Positions 8,750-16,024 of a stretch of 64,000 nt of DNA are shown piece after piece (the first letter of the stretch is position 1; each line of letters opens with the position of its first letter). The position numbers and the translations under genes were made by a program. Source of the stretch: JAAYDI01 sp052034005 (GTDB taxonomy: Bacteria > Planctomycetota > Planctomycetia > Pirellulales > Pirellulaceae); NCBI GenBank assembly GCA_052034005.1, contig JBPOJB010000029.1, positions 62,001-126,000 on the forward strand, read 5' to 3'. Under the pieces are notes generated by a model. That model had not been told where the DNA came from, ran no database searches, and saw nothing but the letters and a program-made list of their open reading frames with translations.

Positions 8750-9544
8750 TCAGACCGCGACGGGCGCGCGAATGTGAGGGTGCGGGTCGTAATGCTCCAG
8801 CCGGAAATCATCGTACTGGAAATGGAACAGGTCCCGCACCTGCGGATTGAGCGCCAGGGTGGGCAGCGGGCGGGGCGCGCGGGACAACTGCAGCCGCGCC
8901 TGCTCCACGTGGTTCTGGTACAGGTGCGCGTCGCCGAACGTGTGGATGAACTCGCCAGGCTGCAGGCCCGTCACCTGCGCCACCATCATCGTCAACAGCG
9001 AGTACGAAGCGATGTTGAACGGCACGCCGAGGAACAGGTCAGCGCTCCGCTGGTAGAGCTGGCACGAGAGCCGGCCCTCGGCGACGTAGAACTGGAACAG
9101 CACGTGACAGGGGGGCAACGCCATCCGGGGCAGATCGCCGACGTTCCAGGCGCTGATGATCAGGCGCCGCGAATCCGGGTCCGACATGATGCTGTCCAGC
9201 AGTTCACGGACCTGGTCGACCGTACGCCCGTCCGCACCCGCCCAACTTCGCCACTGATGCCCGTAGATCGGGCCGAGTTCTCCGTGCGCGTCCGCCCACT
9301 CGTCCCAAATCGACACCCCGTGCTCTTTGAGAAAGGCGATATTCGTCTCGCCGCGGAGAAACCACAACAGCTCGTAAATGATCGATTTCAGGTGCAGTTT
9401 CTTCGTGGTCAGCAGGGGGAATCCGGCCCTCAGGTCGAACCGCATCTGGTGGCCGAAGATGCTGAGCGTACCGGTGCCGGTCCGATCGGCCTTCGCATGC
9501 CCGTGTTCGAGGACTCGTCGCATGAAATCGAGATACTGCCGCAT
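8750..9544 (-). CDS. thyA: Thymidylate synthase
   Basis: A 264-residue thymidylate synthase, the same length as the classic enzyme. It methylates dUMP with methylenetetrahydrofolate. The catalytic cysteine lies in ALPPCHVLFQFYV, the phosphate-binding SRRLIISAWN is intact, and QRSADLFLGVPFNIASY is the folate/dUMP loop. folA follows four bases later. No Shine-Dalgarno sequence is seen before the ATG. A GATAAT at 9556-9561 on this strand would start RNA only a few bases upstream, which could mean a leaderless or nearly leaderless message. Confidence 0.97.
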   Translation of the reverse strand: MRQYLDFMRRVLEHGHAKADRTGTGTLSIFGHQMRFDLRAGFPLLTTKKLHLKSIIYELLWFLRGETNIAFLKEHGVSIWDEWADAHGELGPIYGHQWRSWAGADGRTVDQVRELLDSIMSDPDSRRLIISAWNVGDLPRMALPPCHVLFQFYVAEGRLSCQLYQRSADLFLGVPFNIASYSLLTMMVAQVTGLQPGEFIHTFGDAHLYQNHVEQARLQLSRAPRPLPTLALNPQVRDLFHFQYDDFRLEHYDPHPHIRAPVAV

Positions 9545-9555
9545 GATGCGTCCAT

Positions 9556-9561
9556 ATTATC
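9556..9561 (-). promoter_or_regulatory. Possible -10 element (GATAAT) for thyA
   Basis: GCGGGATAATATGG on the minus strand lies 12 bases before the thyA ATG. No good -35 is visible. If used, the leader would be about five bases, which fits the absence of a ribosome-binding site. Confidence 0.3.
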
Positions 9562-9646
9562 CCGCGGGCTATCCGCGGTTGATAGACGGCAGACGCCCTC
9601 CGCGCTGACCGCATGCGCGAAGGGCGAATGAGGTTCCCTGCCGGTC

Positions 9647-9672
9647 GCCGCCGCGCGAGAACACGCGGCGGC
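9647..9672. terminator. Perfect 9-bp G/C hairpin after the RRM gene
   Basis: GCCGCCGCG (9647-9655) pairs perfectly with CGCGGCGGC (9664-9672) across an eight-base loop. It lies 30 bases beyond the stop of the RRM gene (minus strand) and upstream of thyA. No T tract follows on either strand, so it is not a canonical intrinsic terminator; it may protect a 3' end or act with Rho. Confidence 0.35.
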
Positions 9673-9701
9673 CGGACCGCCAGTTGCTGTTCGTGCGAGC
9701 A

Positions 9702-10007
9702 TTAGTAACGCTCGCGGCGGTAACCACCACCGCCGCCGCCGCCGCCGCCGCCGCCACGCCGAGGCTCACGCGGCTTGGCTTCGTTCACCGTCAGCTCCCG
9801 ACCCTGGAGGTCCTGGCCGTTGAGCGCTTCGATGGCCGCATCGCCACCATCCGACATCTCCACAAAGCCAAACCCGCGAGAACGGCCGGTGTCGCGGTCC
9901 GAGATCACGCTCGCGGACGTTACGGTGCCGTACTGCGCAAAGAGCTGACGCAGGTCGTCCGACGTGACACGGAAGGACAGGTTTCCGACATACAGTTTCT
10001 TCGTCAT
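9702..10007 (-). CDS. RRM-type glycine-rich RNA-binding protein
   Basis: A 101-residue protein with one RNA recognition motif: RNP2 is LYVGNL near the N-terminus and RNP1 is RGFGFVEM. A glycine tail of eleven residues and GYRRERY follow. Such proteins bind single-stranded RNA and are often cold-induced in bacteria, though the function here is inferred. The third ATG of a run of three (10013, 10010, 10007) is chosen, with AAGGG placed six bases before it. The glycine tail is encoded by a near-perfect GGC trinucleotide run at about 9727-9756, so slippage would change glycine number without a frameshift. Confidence 0.88.
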   Translation of the reverse strand: MTKKLYVGNLSFRVTSDDLRQLFAQYGTVTSASVISDRDTGRSRGFGFVEMSDGGDAAIEALNGQDLQGRELTVNEAKPREPRRGGGGGGGGGGGYRRERY

Positions 10008-10255
10008 CATCATCCCTTGGGCCATCGGCCCCCAAAACAAACCAACACACTTTCAGCCGCGCAACGGCGACCGGGAAGATCAAGGGCAACTTCGCCTTCT
10101 GTCAGCTGCAGACATGCCGGAAAATCCAACCTTCGATCCTGGGGGGCTGTGAGGGATGGCTCAGAGCAAAGAGTCCAGGAAGGGGCAAGCAGAGTAGGGC
10201 AGCGCGTTCCATAGTCTTCCAACCCGAACGGGTACAGACCCGCTCAACTGGGGGC
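10008..10255 (-). promoter_or_regulatory. Long 5' leader of the RRM gene
   Basis: About 240 bases separate the TATAAT at 10256-10261 from the start codon and contain no convincing reading frame. Long structured leaders are common before cold-shock and RNA-binding genes, where they allow temperature- or auto-regulation. I see no known riboswitch. The assignment is inferred from the promoter position. Confidence 0.35.
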
Positions 10256-10261
10256 ATTATA
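10256..10261 (-). promoter_or_regulatory. -10 element (TATAAT) for the RRM gene
   Basis: A perfect consensus TATAAT on the minus strand in the context CACTGTATAATGCCCC. No clear -35 is visible. Confidence 0.45.
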
Positions 10262-10314
10262 CAGTGCTAGAAAGCGGCGCGAAGACGTATTTGAGCAACG
10301 GGCGACGGGGCGAC

Positions 10315-10384
10315 TGGCGGCAGACGATGGGCGATAGGCCACCGGTTATTGGCGGCGGACGATGAGCGATAGGCCATCGGCAAT
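10315..10384. repeat. Two tandem copies of a 35-base unit
   Basis: Units 10315-10349 and 10350-10384 share TGGCGGCNGACGATGNGCGA and TAGGCCANCGG and differ at about five or six positions. They lie in the gene-free 10262-10527, between the RRM promoter and the HzsA-like gene stop. A third fragment (AATAGGCC) follows. No other feature is visible in that interval. Confidence 0.6.
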
Positions 10385-10527
10385 AGGCCCTATGCCTATC
10401 CAAGAGCGCGCTCGGGGGCTGTGACGGCAGGACGGTCTCCCGGACCTGGTCACAAGTAGCGGCCAGCAGGCGACTTGCGACCCAATCCATGGCGGCGCGA
10501 TCGGGTCGAGCCGCTTTTCGCTCCGGC

Positions 10528-13428
10528 CTACCGGCCGGGCGTCTCCGCCATCATCGACGCCATGCGTTGCCGCAGCCGCTGCAACTGTTCCTCCTGGTGC
10601 GGATCGAACGTTCCGCTGCGTTGGCCATAGGTATCCATCCAGACGGCGAGCCGGGCCTTTTCCGTGGCGTCCAGCCGGACATCGTAGTGGCCGCGGTCCA
10701 GCAGGTTCCAAAGCGGGTTCGTGCGTGCCGCGCCGGCGCCGGCTGTGGAACGGCCTTCGTGGTACCGCGCCCACACATGATCCTGGAGCGACGGGTGGCC
10801 GTACCCGACCAGCGCATCGTACGAGCGGTCGGCCGTCAGGTCGAACGACGCCCCGCGCTCACCCGGCCGATGGCAGGCGACGCAATGCCGGTCGAGCACC
10901 GGTTGCACCAGTTGGCTGTAGACCAACGGCCACGCGCCGGGCACCGGCGGGCGGATCTTCGAGGGCGCGCGCAGCGCCGCCAACGGCCGCACGTTGGCCG
11001 GCGCATGGTTCCGCGGCTCGTGGCAGCCGATACAGGTTGCCGTCTGCCCGGGCTGCAAATAGGTGGCGCTCCGCATCGTCTGCACCGCCAGCGCGTCGGC
11101 ATCCAGCGCCTGCAGGAAGAACGGGACGCCCGGCGGAGCGCGGAAGTAGGCGGAACCGTCCGCTTCGACCGGGACCTCGCCGATCACGAACTTGCCCGGA
11201 TCGTCCTGGGTGATCCCCATCTGTGGCCAGTTCATGGTCGGGTGCGTCTTGGCGGGGATTCCGACCAGCCGCAGTTGCTTGATCGTGCCGCGCGGGACGT
11301 CGGTCAGTCCTTGGTAGACATCCACGACCAACATCCGTGACTCGGCGCCCTCCTGGTCCACCTCGACACGCGATGCGACCAGCGGCGGACGGCACCGCGG
11401 TCGGATCGGCAACGGGTCCGAGCTGCTGATCTCCGGGTCGCGGTAGAGGAGGGTCAGATTGCCGAAGGCGTCGAACAAGTAGAGTCCGAGATCGTTGGGC
11501 GGAGCCGGCATCCCCCAGAACGGGCGCGGCGTGCCGGGCGGCAAAGGCGCAGCGCTCCAGGCCACCAGGTAATGCTGCTCGGACAGCGGATACGGGCTGG
11601 CGAAATAGGTGGCCGGCCAGCCTTCCGATTCCGGGAAGACCACTTCCGGAGTCAGACGCGTGATGGGCTCGTCGCCGTCCGGGCCGCGGTTCGGGTCCAG
11701 CAGCACCAGCGCGCCGCCCGTTTGCGCATGGTGGCCGGACGCCGTGAAGATGATCTTGCGCGAGCCGGGGATGCGCCGCGCTTCGAACACGCAGTGCGGG
11801 TTCTGCGTGTAATTCCCATACACGGCCCGCGCATCGGTACCGTCCGGCAACGTCGACCACAGGCTCATGTACGGCATGTTGTGACGGTCCACATAATCCC
11901 ACCGCGCATAGAGGATCTGCCCCTGGTCGTCGACGCTCGGCGTCCACTCGAACATCTCGAATGGCGAGATGCGTGTGATGGTCCCGGCCTGGGGGTCCAA
12001 AACGTGCAGGGTGTACACGGCCACGGGCCGTTCCGGGCCGCCGCCGCAGCGCACGTAGCAGTCGGGCTGGGCCGCGCCCCACCCGGCGATGTCCTGGTCG
12101 CTCGTGCATTGCACATCCTGGCCGCGCCGCGTGGAGAGAAACACGATCCGGCCGTCGGGCAGGTACCGTCCGTCGAAATCGTCGTACTTGCCCGTTGTCA
12201 AGCGGCGCAGGCCCGTGCCGTCGAGATTCATTTCGTACAGGTGATAGAAGGCGTCCTCCGGCACGTTGTCCTTGTCCAGCTTGTTCGGCTCGTCAGCCAA
12301 CCCGGGATAGTAGGTGCAGTGCGCGAACAGCACGCGCCGGGCGTCCCACGAGAGGTCCGGTCGCAGCACACTGCCGGTCGGCAGCGCGGCGGTCAGATGC
12401 CGCAGGCGCGGCGCGGCGGTCTTGAACCCTTCGAGCACGTACAGGCCGCCGCCCGGGCGCGAGAACCAGCCGTAGTACTGGTCCGACATGTGCGTAAACG
12501 AACCGGGCACCCGTTTGACCAACAACAGATCGTCGAAGTCGAGGAGCGGATTGTGCAGCGCCAGCTGGCGAATGATCCGGTGCGCCGCGAGCCAGAGCGC
12601 TCGCCGCTCGGACGCCGGACTGCTCTCCGACAACGTGCCGTACTGCATCCCGACCGCGCGCAGCGATCGGACGGCATCCTGCACGTCCACCCCACGGGAC
12701 TCGAGGTCCGCCGCGAGTCGGAGCCCGCGCTCCACGGCGTCCTCCACGCGATAGGCCGGTTCCGCGGGCGACGCCGACTCCGGCTCCACGTGCAGCGTCG
12801 ACCAGGGACTCGCGCTGGATTGGTCCGCCGGCTTGCGCCATGCCACGTTCTCCGGGCTGCCGTCGCGGTAGACTTGGACTTCGTCCAGGTGGAGATACTC
12901 CCTGTCGGGCAGTTGGATCCGCACGTATCGAGCCGTCTCGTTTCCCGCGGCCACCTGCAGAGGCTTCTGATCGCTATGGCCATGGAACTCCGAACCGTCG
13001 TGCTGGTACAGCAGCCGCCAATCCTGGGCGTTGTCCGAAAGCAGGACTTTCAAATGTGCGGCGCGCCCGCCCACCCCGTCGCCGCGGTTGTAGATCACGA
13101 TGCGGTCCAACGGCAGCGTCTGCCCGAGGTCGACTTGCCACCACGGGCCCTCTTCCTGCTGTGTGTGGAAACCGAAATGGCCGTCGATCACTCCATCACA
13201 GCCGCCCACCGCGTCTTCCCGCGTCGTGGCCTGGGGCAGCGTCGCGGGTTGGGCGGCCGCCACGCGCACCACCGCCTGCTGCAACACGTCCGCTTCAATC
13301 TGCTCGGCCGTCAGCAGCGGCGCGGCAATCGGGTCGTCAGCGGGCTCGGCCGCCAGGACCGGGCCCGAACACCGGATGAAGACGACCAGCAGACCGACAC
13401 ACAACCATCCCAACCAGTGCGCCTTCAT
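10528..13428 (-). CDS. HzsA-like protein: discoidin domain, beta-propeller, two CxxCH haem motifs
   Basis: A 966-residue exported protein. A signal peptide covers residues 1-27. An F5/8-type C (discoidin-like) domain follows at about 75-195 (DGHFGFHTQQEEGPWWQVDL to YLHLDEVQVYRDG). A long helical region leads into a TolB-like propeller at about 300-780 (for example YLPDGRIVFLST). The C-terminal part has CIGCH at about 799 and CVACH at about 849, both c-type haem motifs. This is the architecture of planctomycete 'HzsA-related' proteins, named after the hydrazine synthase alpha subunit; it does not imply anammox. ATG at 13428 is preferred over the GTG just before it because AGGAGG lies nine bases upstream. 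The start region is tandemly duplicated (see 13435-13449). Confidence 0.82.
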   Translation of the reverse strand: MKAHWLGWLCVGLLVVFIRCSGPVLAAEPADDPIAAPLLTAEQIEADVLQQAVVRVAAAQPATLPQATTREDAVGGCDGVIDGHFGFHTQQEEGPWWQVDLGQTLPLDRIVIYNRGDGVGGRAAHLKVLLSDNAQDWRLLYQHDGSEFHGHSDQKPLQVAAGNETARYVRIQLPDREYLHLDEVQVYRDGSPENVAWRKPADQSSASPWSTLHVEPESASPAEPAYRVEDAVERGLRLAADLESRGVDVQDAVRSLRAVGMQYGTLSESSPASERRALWLAAHRIIRQLALHNPLLDFDDLLLVKRVPGSFTHMSDQYYGWFSRPGGGLYVLEGFKTAAPRLRHLTAALPTGSVLRPDLSWDARRVLFAHCTYYPGLADEPNKLDKDNVPEDAFYHLYEMNLDGTGLRRLTTGKYDDFDGRYLPDGRIVFLSTRRGQDVQCTSDQDIAGWGAAQPDCYVRCGGGPERPVAVYTLHVLDPQAGTITRISPFEMFEWTPSVDDQGQILYARWDYVDRHNMPYMSLWSTLPDGTDARAVYGNYTQNPHCVFEARRIPGSRKIIFTASGHHAQTGGALVLLDPNRGPDGDEPITRLTPEVVFPESEGWPATYFASPYPLSEQHYLVAWSAAPLPPGTPRPFWGMPAPPNDLGLYLFDAFGNLTLLYRDPEISSSDPLPIRPRCRPPLVASRVEVDQEGAESRMLVVDVYQGLTDVPRGTIKQLRLVGIPAKTHPTMNWPQMGITQDDPGKFVIGEVPVEADGSAYFRAPPGVPFFLQALDADALAVQTMRSATYLQPGQTATCIGCHEPRNHAPANVRPLAALRAPSKIRPPVPGAWPLVYSQLVQPVLDRHCVACHRPGERGASFDLTADRSYDALVGYGHPSLQDHVWARYHEGRSTAGAGAARTNPLWNLLDRGHYDVRLDATEKARLAVWMDTYGQRSGTFDPHQEEQLQRLRQRMASMMAETPGR

Positions 13429-13434
13429 CACCGA

Positions 13435-13449
13435 TCACCTCCTGTTCAT
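13435..13449 (-). CDS. Four-codon upstream reading frame (MNRR) before the HzsA-like gene
   Basis: A tandem copy of the translation start region yields AGAAGGCGATCGGTG then ATG AAC AGG AGG TGA. Its codons contain the AGGAGG that serves the real start at 13428, and its stop lies only six bases before that ATG. Ribosomes on this tiny frame would cover the true ribosome-binding site, so it could tune expression; function is inferred. Confidence 0.35.
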   Translation of the reverse strand: MNRR

Positions 13450-13523
13450 CACCGATCGCCTTCTGGGCCGGCAGTCACGCGAGCGTCCGTCACCGATTGA
13501 AGGGTGAGCGCAAGGCGGGGTGG

Positions 13524-14609
13524 CTAATTGAACGGGTCGTCGTCCGTGTCGGCCGGCTTCTTGGCGGCATCCTCCTGGGGAACTGCCTCGTCTAAGGGCT
13601 GTGCGGCGGGAGGCGTGGCGTCGGCTTCCCGCTCGGGTTCGCCACCCGGTACGGGCACGTGACCGGCCGGCTCGCGGTCCGGAGCCGCTTCCTTCTTGCC
13701 CGGTTCGGCAAACGGATCGCGATCGGACGCCTGGCCTGATAGGGTTCTGCCCAGCACGTTGATCAGGTTGCCGCCGATACGGGCGGCGCGGCCTGGCGCG
13801 CGATCGAGGCCCTCCAACTCCAGCTTGGGCATGTCCTCGCCGAACGGGTTGGCTTCGGTCTTCGGAGCTGCGGCTTGGGGTGTCAACGCGGGCTCCGTCT
13901 TCCTGGCGGGCGTGGCGAACGGGTCATCTGACTGCGCAGGCGCTGCCGCCCCGGGCGCGGCAAGCGGATCGCGCACCTCGGCGCCGCCGCCGGGCGCTGC
14001 CGTGGCAGGTTCGACGGGAGTTGGTGGCGCAGCGTCGACCTGCTTGCCACCAGTGAACGCCATGCCGCTGGCAAATGGATCTTCGCCGCCGCGCAAGTCC
14101 ACGGCGGGCAGGTCGAGTTTCGCCTGGGGGATTGGGCGCTTCGGGTTCAGCAGGACAATGTCTTCACGCCGCTTCAATTCCTCGTAACGGATCCTGTCGC
14201 GTTTCTGCTTGCGCTCGGCCGCCGCCTGGCGCGTCGCGCTGCGCGCCTTCTCCAACTCCAAACGCAATGGACCCTGCACACGTTGCAACGCCCCGTTGAT
14301 GTCGTACACCGGACGATCCGCCTGGTTCACTTCCACATCCGCGCCTCGGACGAGGTCCGGCAGGCCGGCCTCCAGGCCGGATTGGCTGGCCAACGCCAAT
14401 CCGCGGAAGTAGTAGGCGCGCGGGTCGGAGCCGAATTTCTCGATCGACGCGGACAACAGGCGGACCGCTGAGTCGTAGTCGCCGTTGAAGTAGGCGTGCA
14501 GGCCGCGCCCATAGAGTTCTGCAGCACGCTCGTCCTGGCCCATGACATGCGTCCCGACCAGCAAGGTGAGCACGAGCGTCATCCATTGGACTGACTGCTG
14601 CCTGATCAT
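13524..14609 (-). CDS. Exported TPR protein with repeated D/N-P-F motifs
   Basis: A 361-residue protein. Residues 1-25 (MIRQQSVQWMTLVLTLLVG onward) are a signal peptide. Residues 27-90 hold two or three tetratricopeptide helices (AAELYGRGLHAYFNGDYDSA, PRAYYFRGLALAS). A charged helical stretch follows, then a long disordered Pro/Ala/Glu-rich tail with five spaced motifs: EDPFAS, DDPFAT, ANPFGE, RDPFAE and a terminal DDDPFN. The last residues are thus a DPF motif, which looks like a repeated docking peptide. The ATG at 14609 is preferred over earlier ones because AAGGGG precedes it and it begins the signal peptide. Function unknown. Confidence 0.7.
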   Translation of the reverse strand: MIRQQSVQWMTLVLTLLVGTHVMGQDERAAELYGRGLHAYFNGDYDSAVRLLSASIEKFGSDPRAYYFRGLALASQSGLEAGLPDLVRGADVEVNQADRPVYDINGALQRVQGPLRLELEKARSATRQAAAERKQKRDRIRYEELKRREDIVLLNPKRPIPQAKLDLPAVDLRGGEDPFASGMAFTGGKQVDAAPPTPVEPATAAPGGGAEVRDPLAAPGAAAPAQSDDPFATPARKTEPALTPQAAAPKTEANPFGEDMPKLELEGLDRAPGRAARIGGNLINVLGRTLSGQASDRDPFAEPGKKEAAPDREPAGHVPVPGGEPEREADATPPAAQPLDEAVPQEDAAKKPADTDDDPFN

Positions 14610-15041
14610 GGACCAGTTCCCCTTCCAACCTTGTCGACCGTCGTCGATACTCAGCCACCTATCTCCCGCCACCCGGCCGCCGCGCACCAGGGTCCTCCCG
14701 CGCGGACACTGCCTCCACGCGGTGAGCCGAGGAAGATGCGCAGCTTAAGCCCTTATGCTAATTTGGAAAAAGTCAAATAGCAAGACAACGCGTGCCGGGC
14801 CAGGGGGCTGTGTGGGCACGCCGGTCAGGCGAAAAAGCCCGGCAATTGGCGGGATTTCGGGCAGCCGTCGGGGCGGCAGCACGTCTCACGACCGAGTCGG
14901 ATCACACGGGTCCTGACGGATGTGCGGCACCGACTCGTCGTCTGGGCATTACCAGACCTGGCCGGCATCCCCATAATGGTCGGTGGTCCGTGCTGATTGG
15001 CCGCCGTGTGCGGCGTGAGCTGCAGCTGCGGAGGCTGGGGA
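14610..15041. other. Divergent intergenic region
   Basis: No gene is visible. An A/T-rich stretch at 14745-14790 contains TTGACT on the minus strand followed by CATAAG at short spacing, a weak promoter candidate for the TPR gene. GGAGG at 15030-15034 is the ribosome-binding site of the next gene. Confidence 0.4.
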
Positions 15042-15995
15042 ATGAACCTTTGCGTGACCCTCAATGCGTGTCTCGACAAGACGCTGGTCGTCCCGCGCTG
15101 GACCCCGGGCGAGCACCAGGTGCGGGGCCGCGCGTTCAGCCAGGTGGTGGGTGGAAAAGGCGTGAACGTCGCGCGTGCACTGCGCCGACTCGGACACGCT
15201 GCGCGGCCCGCATTGTTCCTGGGCGGCGAGCTGGGCCAGCTGTGCCTTCGCTTGCTGCGGGAGCACGATGGATTCGCGCCGCTCGTCACGTGGACTGAAT
15301 CCCCGACGCGCGAGATCTTGACGGTCCGGACGGAGGACACTGCGGATCAGACAGGCTTCTTCGATCCGAACCCTGCGATCGAGCTGCACGAGCGCGACGC
15401 GCTGGCCGAGCAGCTGGCGGGTGAATTCGCGGGCGGCGTGGCCTGGTGCGCCATGGGCGGCTCGTCGCCATGCCCCGCGACCGACGATCTGTTCGCGACG
15501 CTGGTCCACCGCGGGCGTGCGGCGGGCGTGCGGACGCTGGTCGACACCTACGGCCTGAGCCTGAACCTGGCGCTGGACGCCGCGCCGGACGTGGTGAAGG
15601 TGAACCGCCGGGAGTGCGAGCAGGCGTTGGGCATCGAGCTGAGCGCGCCGGGTGCGATCCGGGCGGCGTTGCAACAGCTGCTCGCGACGGGCGTCACCTA
15701 TGCGGCCATCACGTTCGGTCCCCGCGGCATGGCCGCCGCCTGGGAGGGGGCCCTGGTGGCGTGGCGCCCGCCGCCCGTCGAGCTGGTCAACCCGATTGGC
15801 GCGGGCGACGCCATGGCCGCTGGGTTGATCGACGCCCTGTCCCGCGGCGTCGACCCGTCGCGCGCGTTCCGCTGGGCCATGGCGTGTGCCGTAGCGAGCG
15901 TCCAGCACTGGGGGGCCGGCGAGTTCCAGCGCGATGAGGCCGAGATCATGATGCCGCGACTGGTAGAATGCGGGCTGGACGAACTTGTGGAATAG
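15042..15995 (+). CDS. PfkB-family hexose kinase (1-phosphofructokinase/tagatose-6-phosphate kinase type)
   Basis: A 317-residue sugar kinase. PfkB signature 1 is VVGGKGVNVARALRRLG and signature 2 is NPIGAGDAMAAGLIDAL with the catalytic Asp in GAGD. The N-terminus (MNLCVTLNACLDKTL) matches the FruK/LacC subfamily, which phosphorylates fructose-1-phosphate or tagatose-6-phosphate; the substrate cannot be settled from sequence. The ATG at 15042 is chosen because GGAGG sits eight bases upstream. The exported CinA-like gene follows after 29 bases. No PTS genes are nearby, which makes a classical FruK role less sure. Confidence 0.85.
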   Translation: MNLCVTLNACLDKTLVVPRWTPGEHQVRGRAFSQVVGGKGVNVARALRRLGHAARPALFLGGELGQLCLRLLREHDGFAPLVTWTESPTREILTVRTEDTADQTGFFDPNPAIELHERDALAEQLAGEFAGGVAWCAMGGSSPCPATDDLFATLVHRGRAAGVRTLVDTYGLSLNLALDAAPDVVKVNRRECEQALGIELSAPGAIRAALQQLLATGVTYAAITFGPRGMAAAWEGALVAWRPPPVELVNPIGAGDAMAAGLIDALSRGVDPSRAFRWAMACAVASVQHWGAGEFQRDEAEIMMPRLVECGLDELVE

Positions 15996-16024
15996 ACGAC
16001 CGATCGTCTGCGGGGTGGACGCCG

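Noticed and set aside
10528..13428. Hydrazine synthase (anammox) function for the HzsA-like protein
   Set aside because: HzsA-like propellers are widespread in non-anammox planctomycetes; there is no HzsB/HzsC or other anammox gene here.
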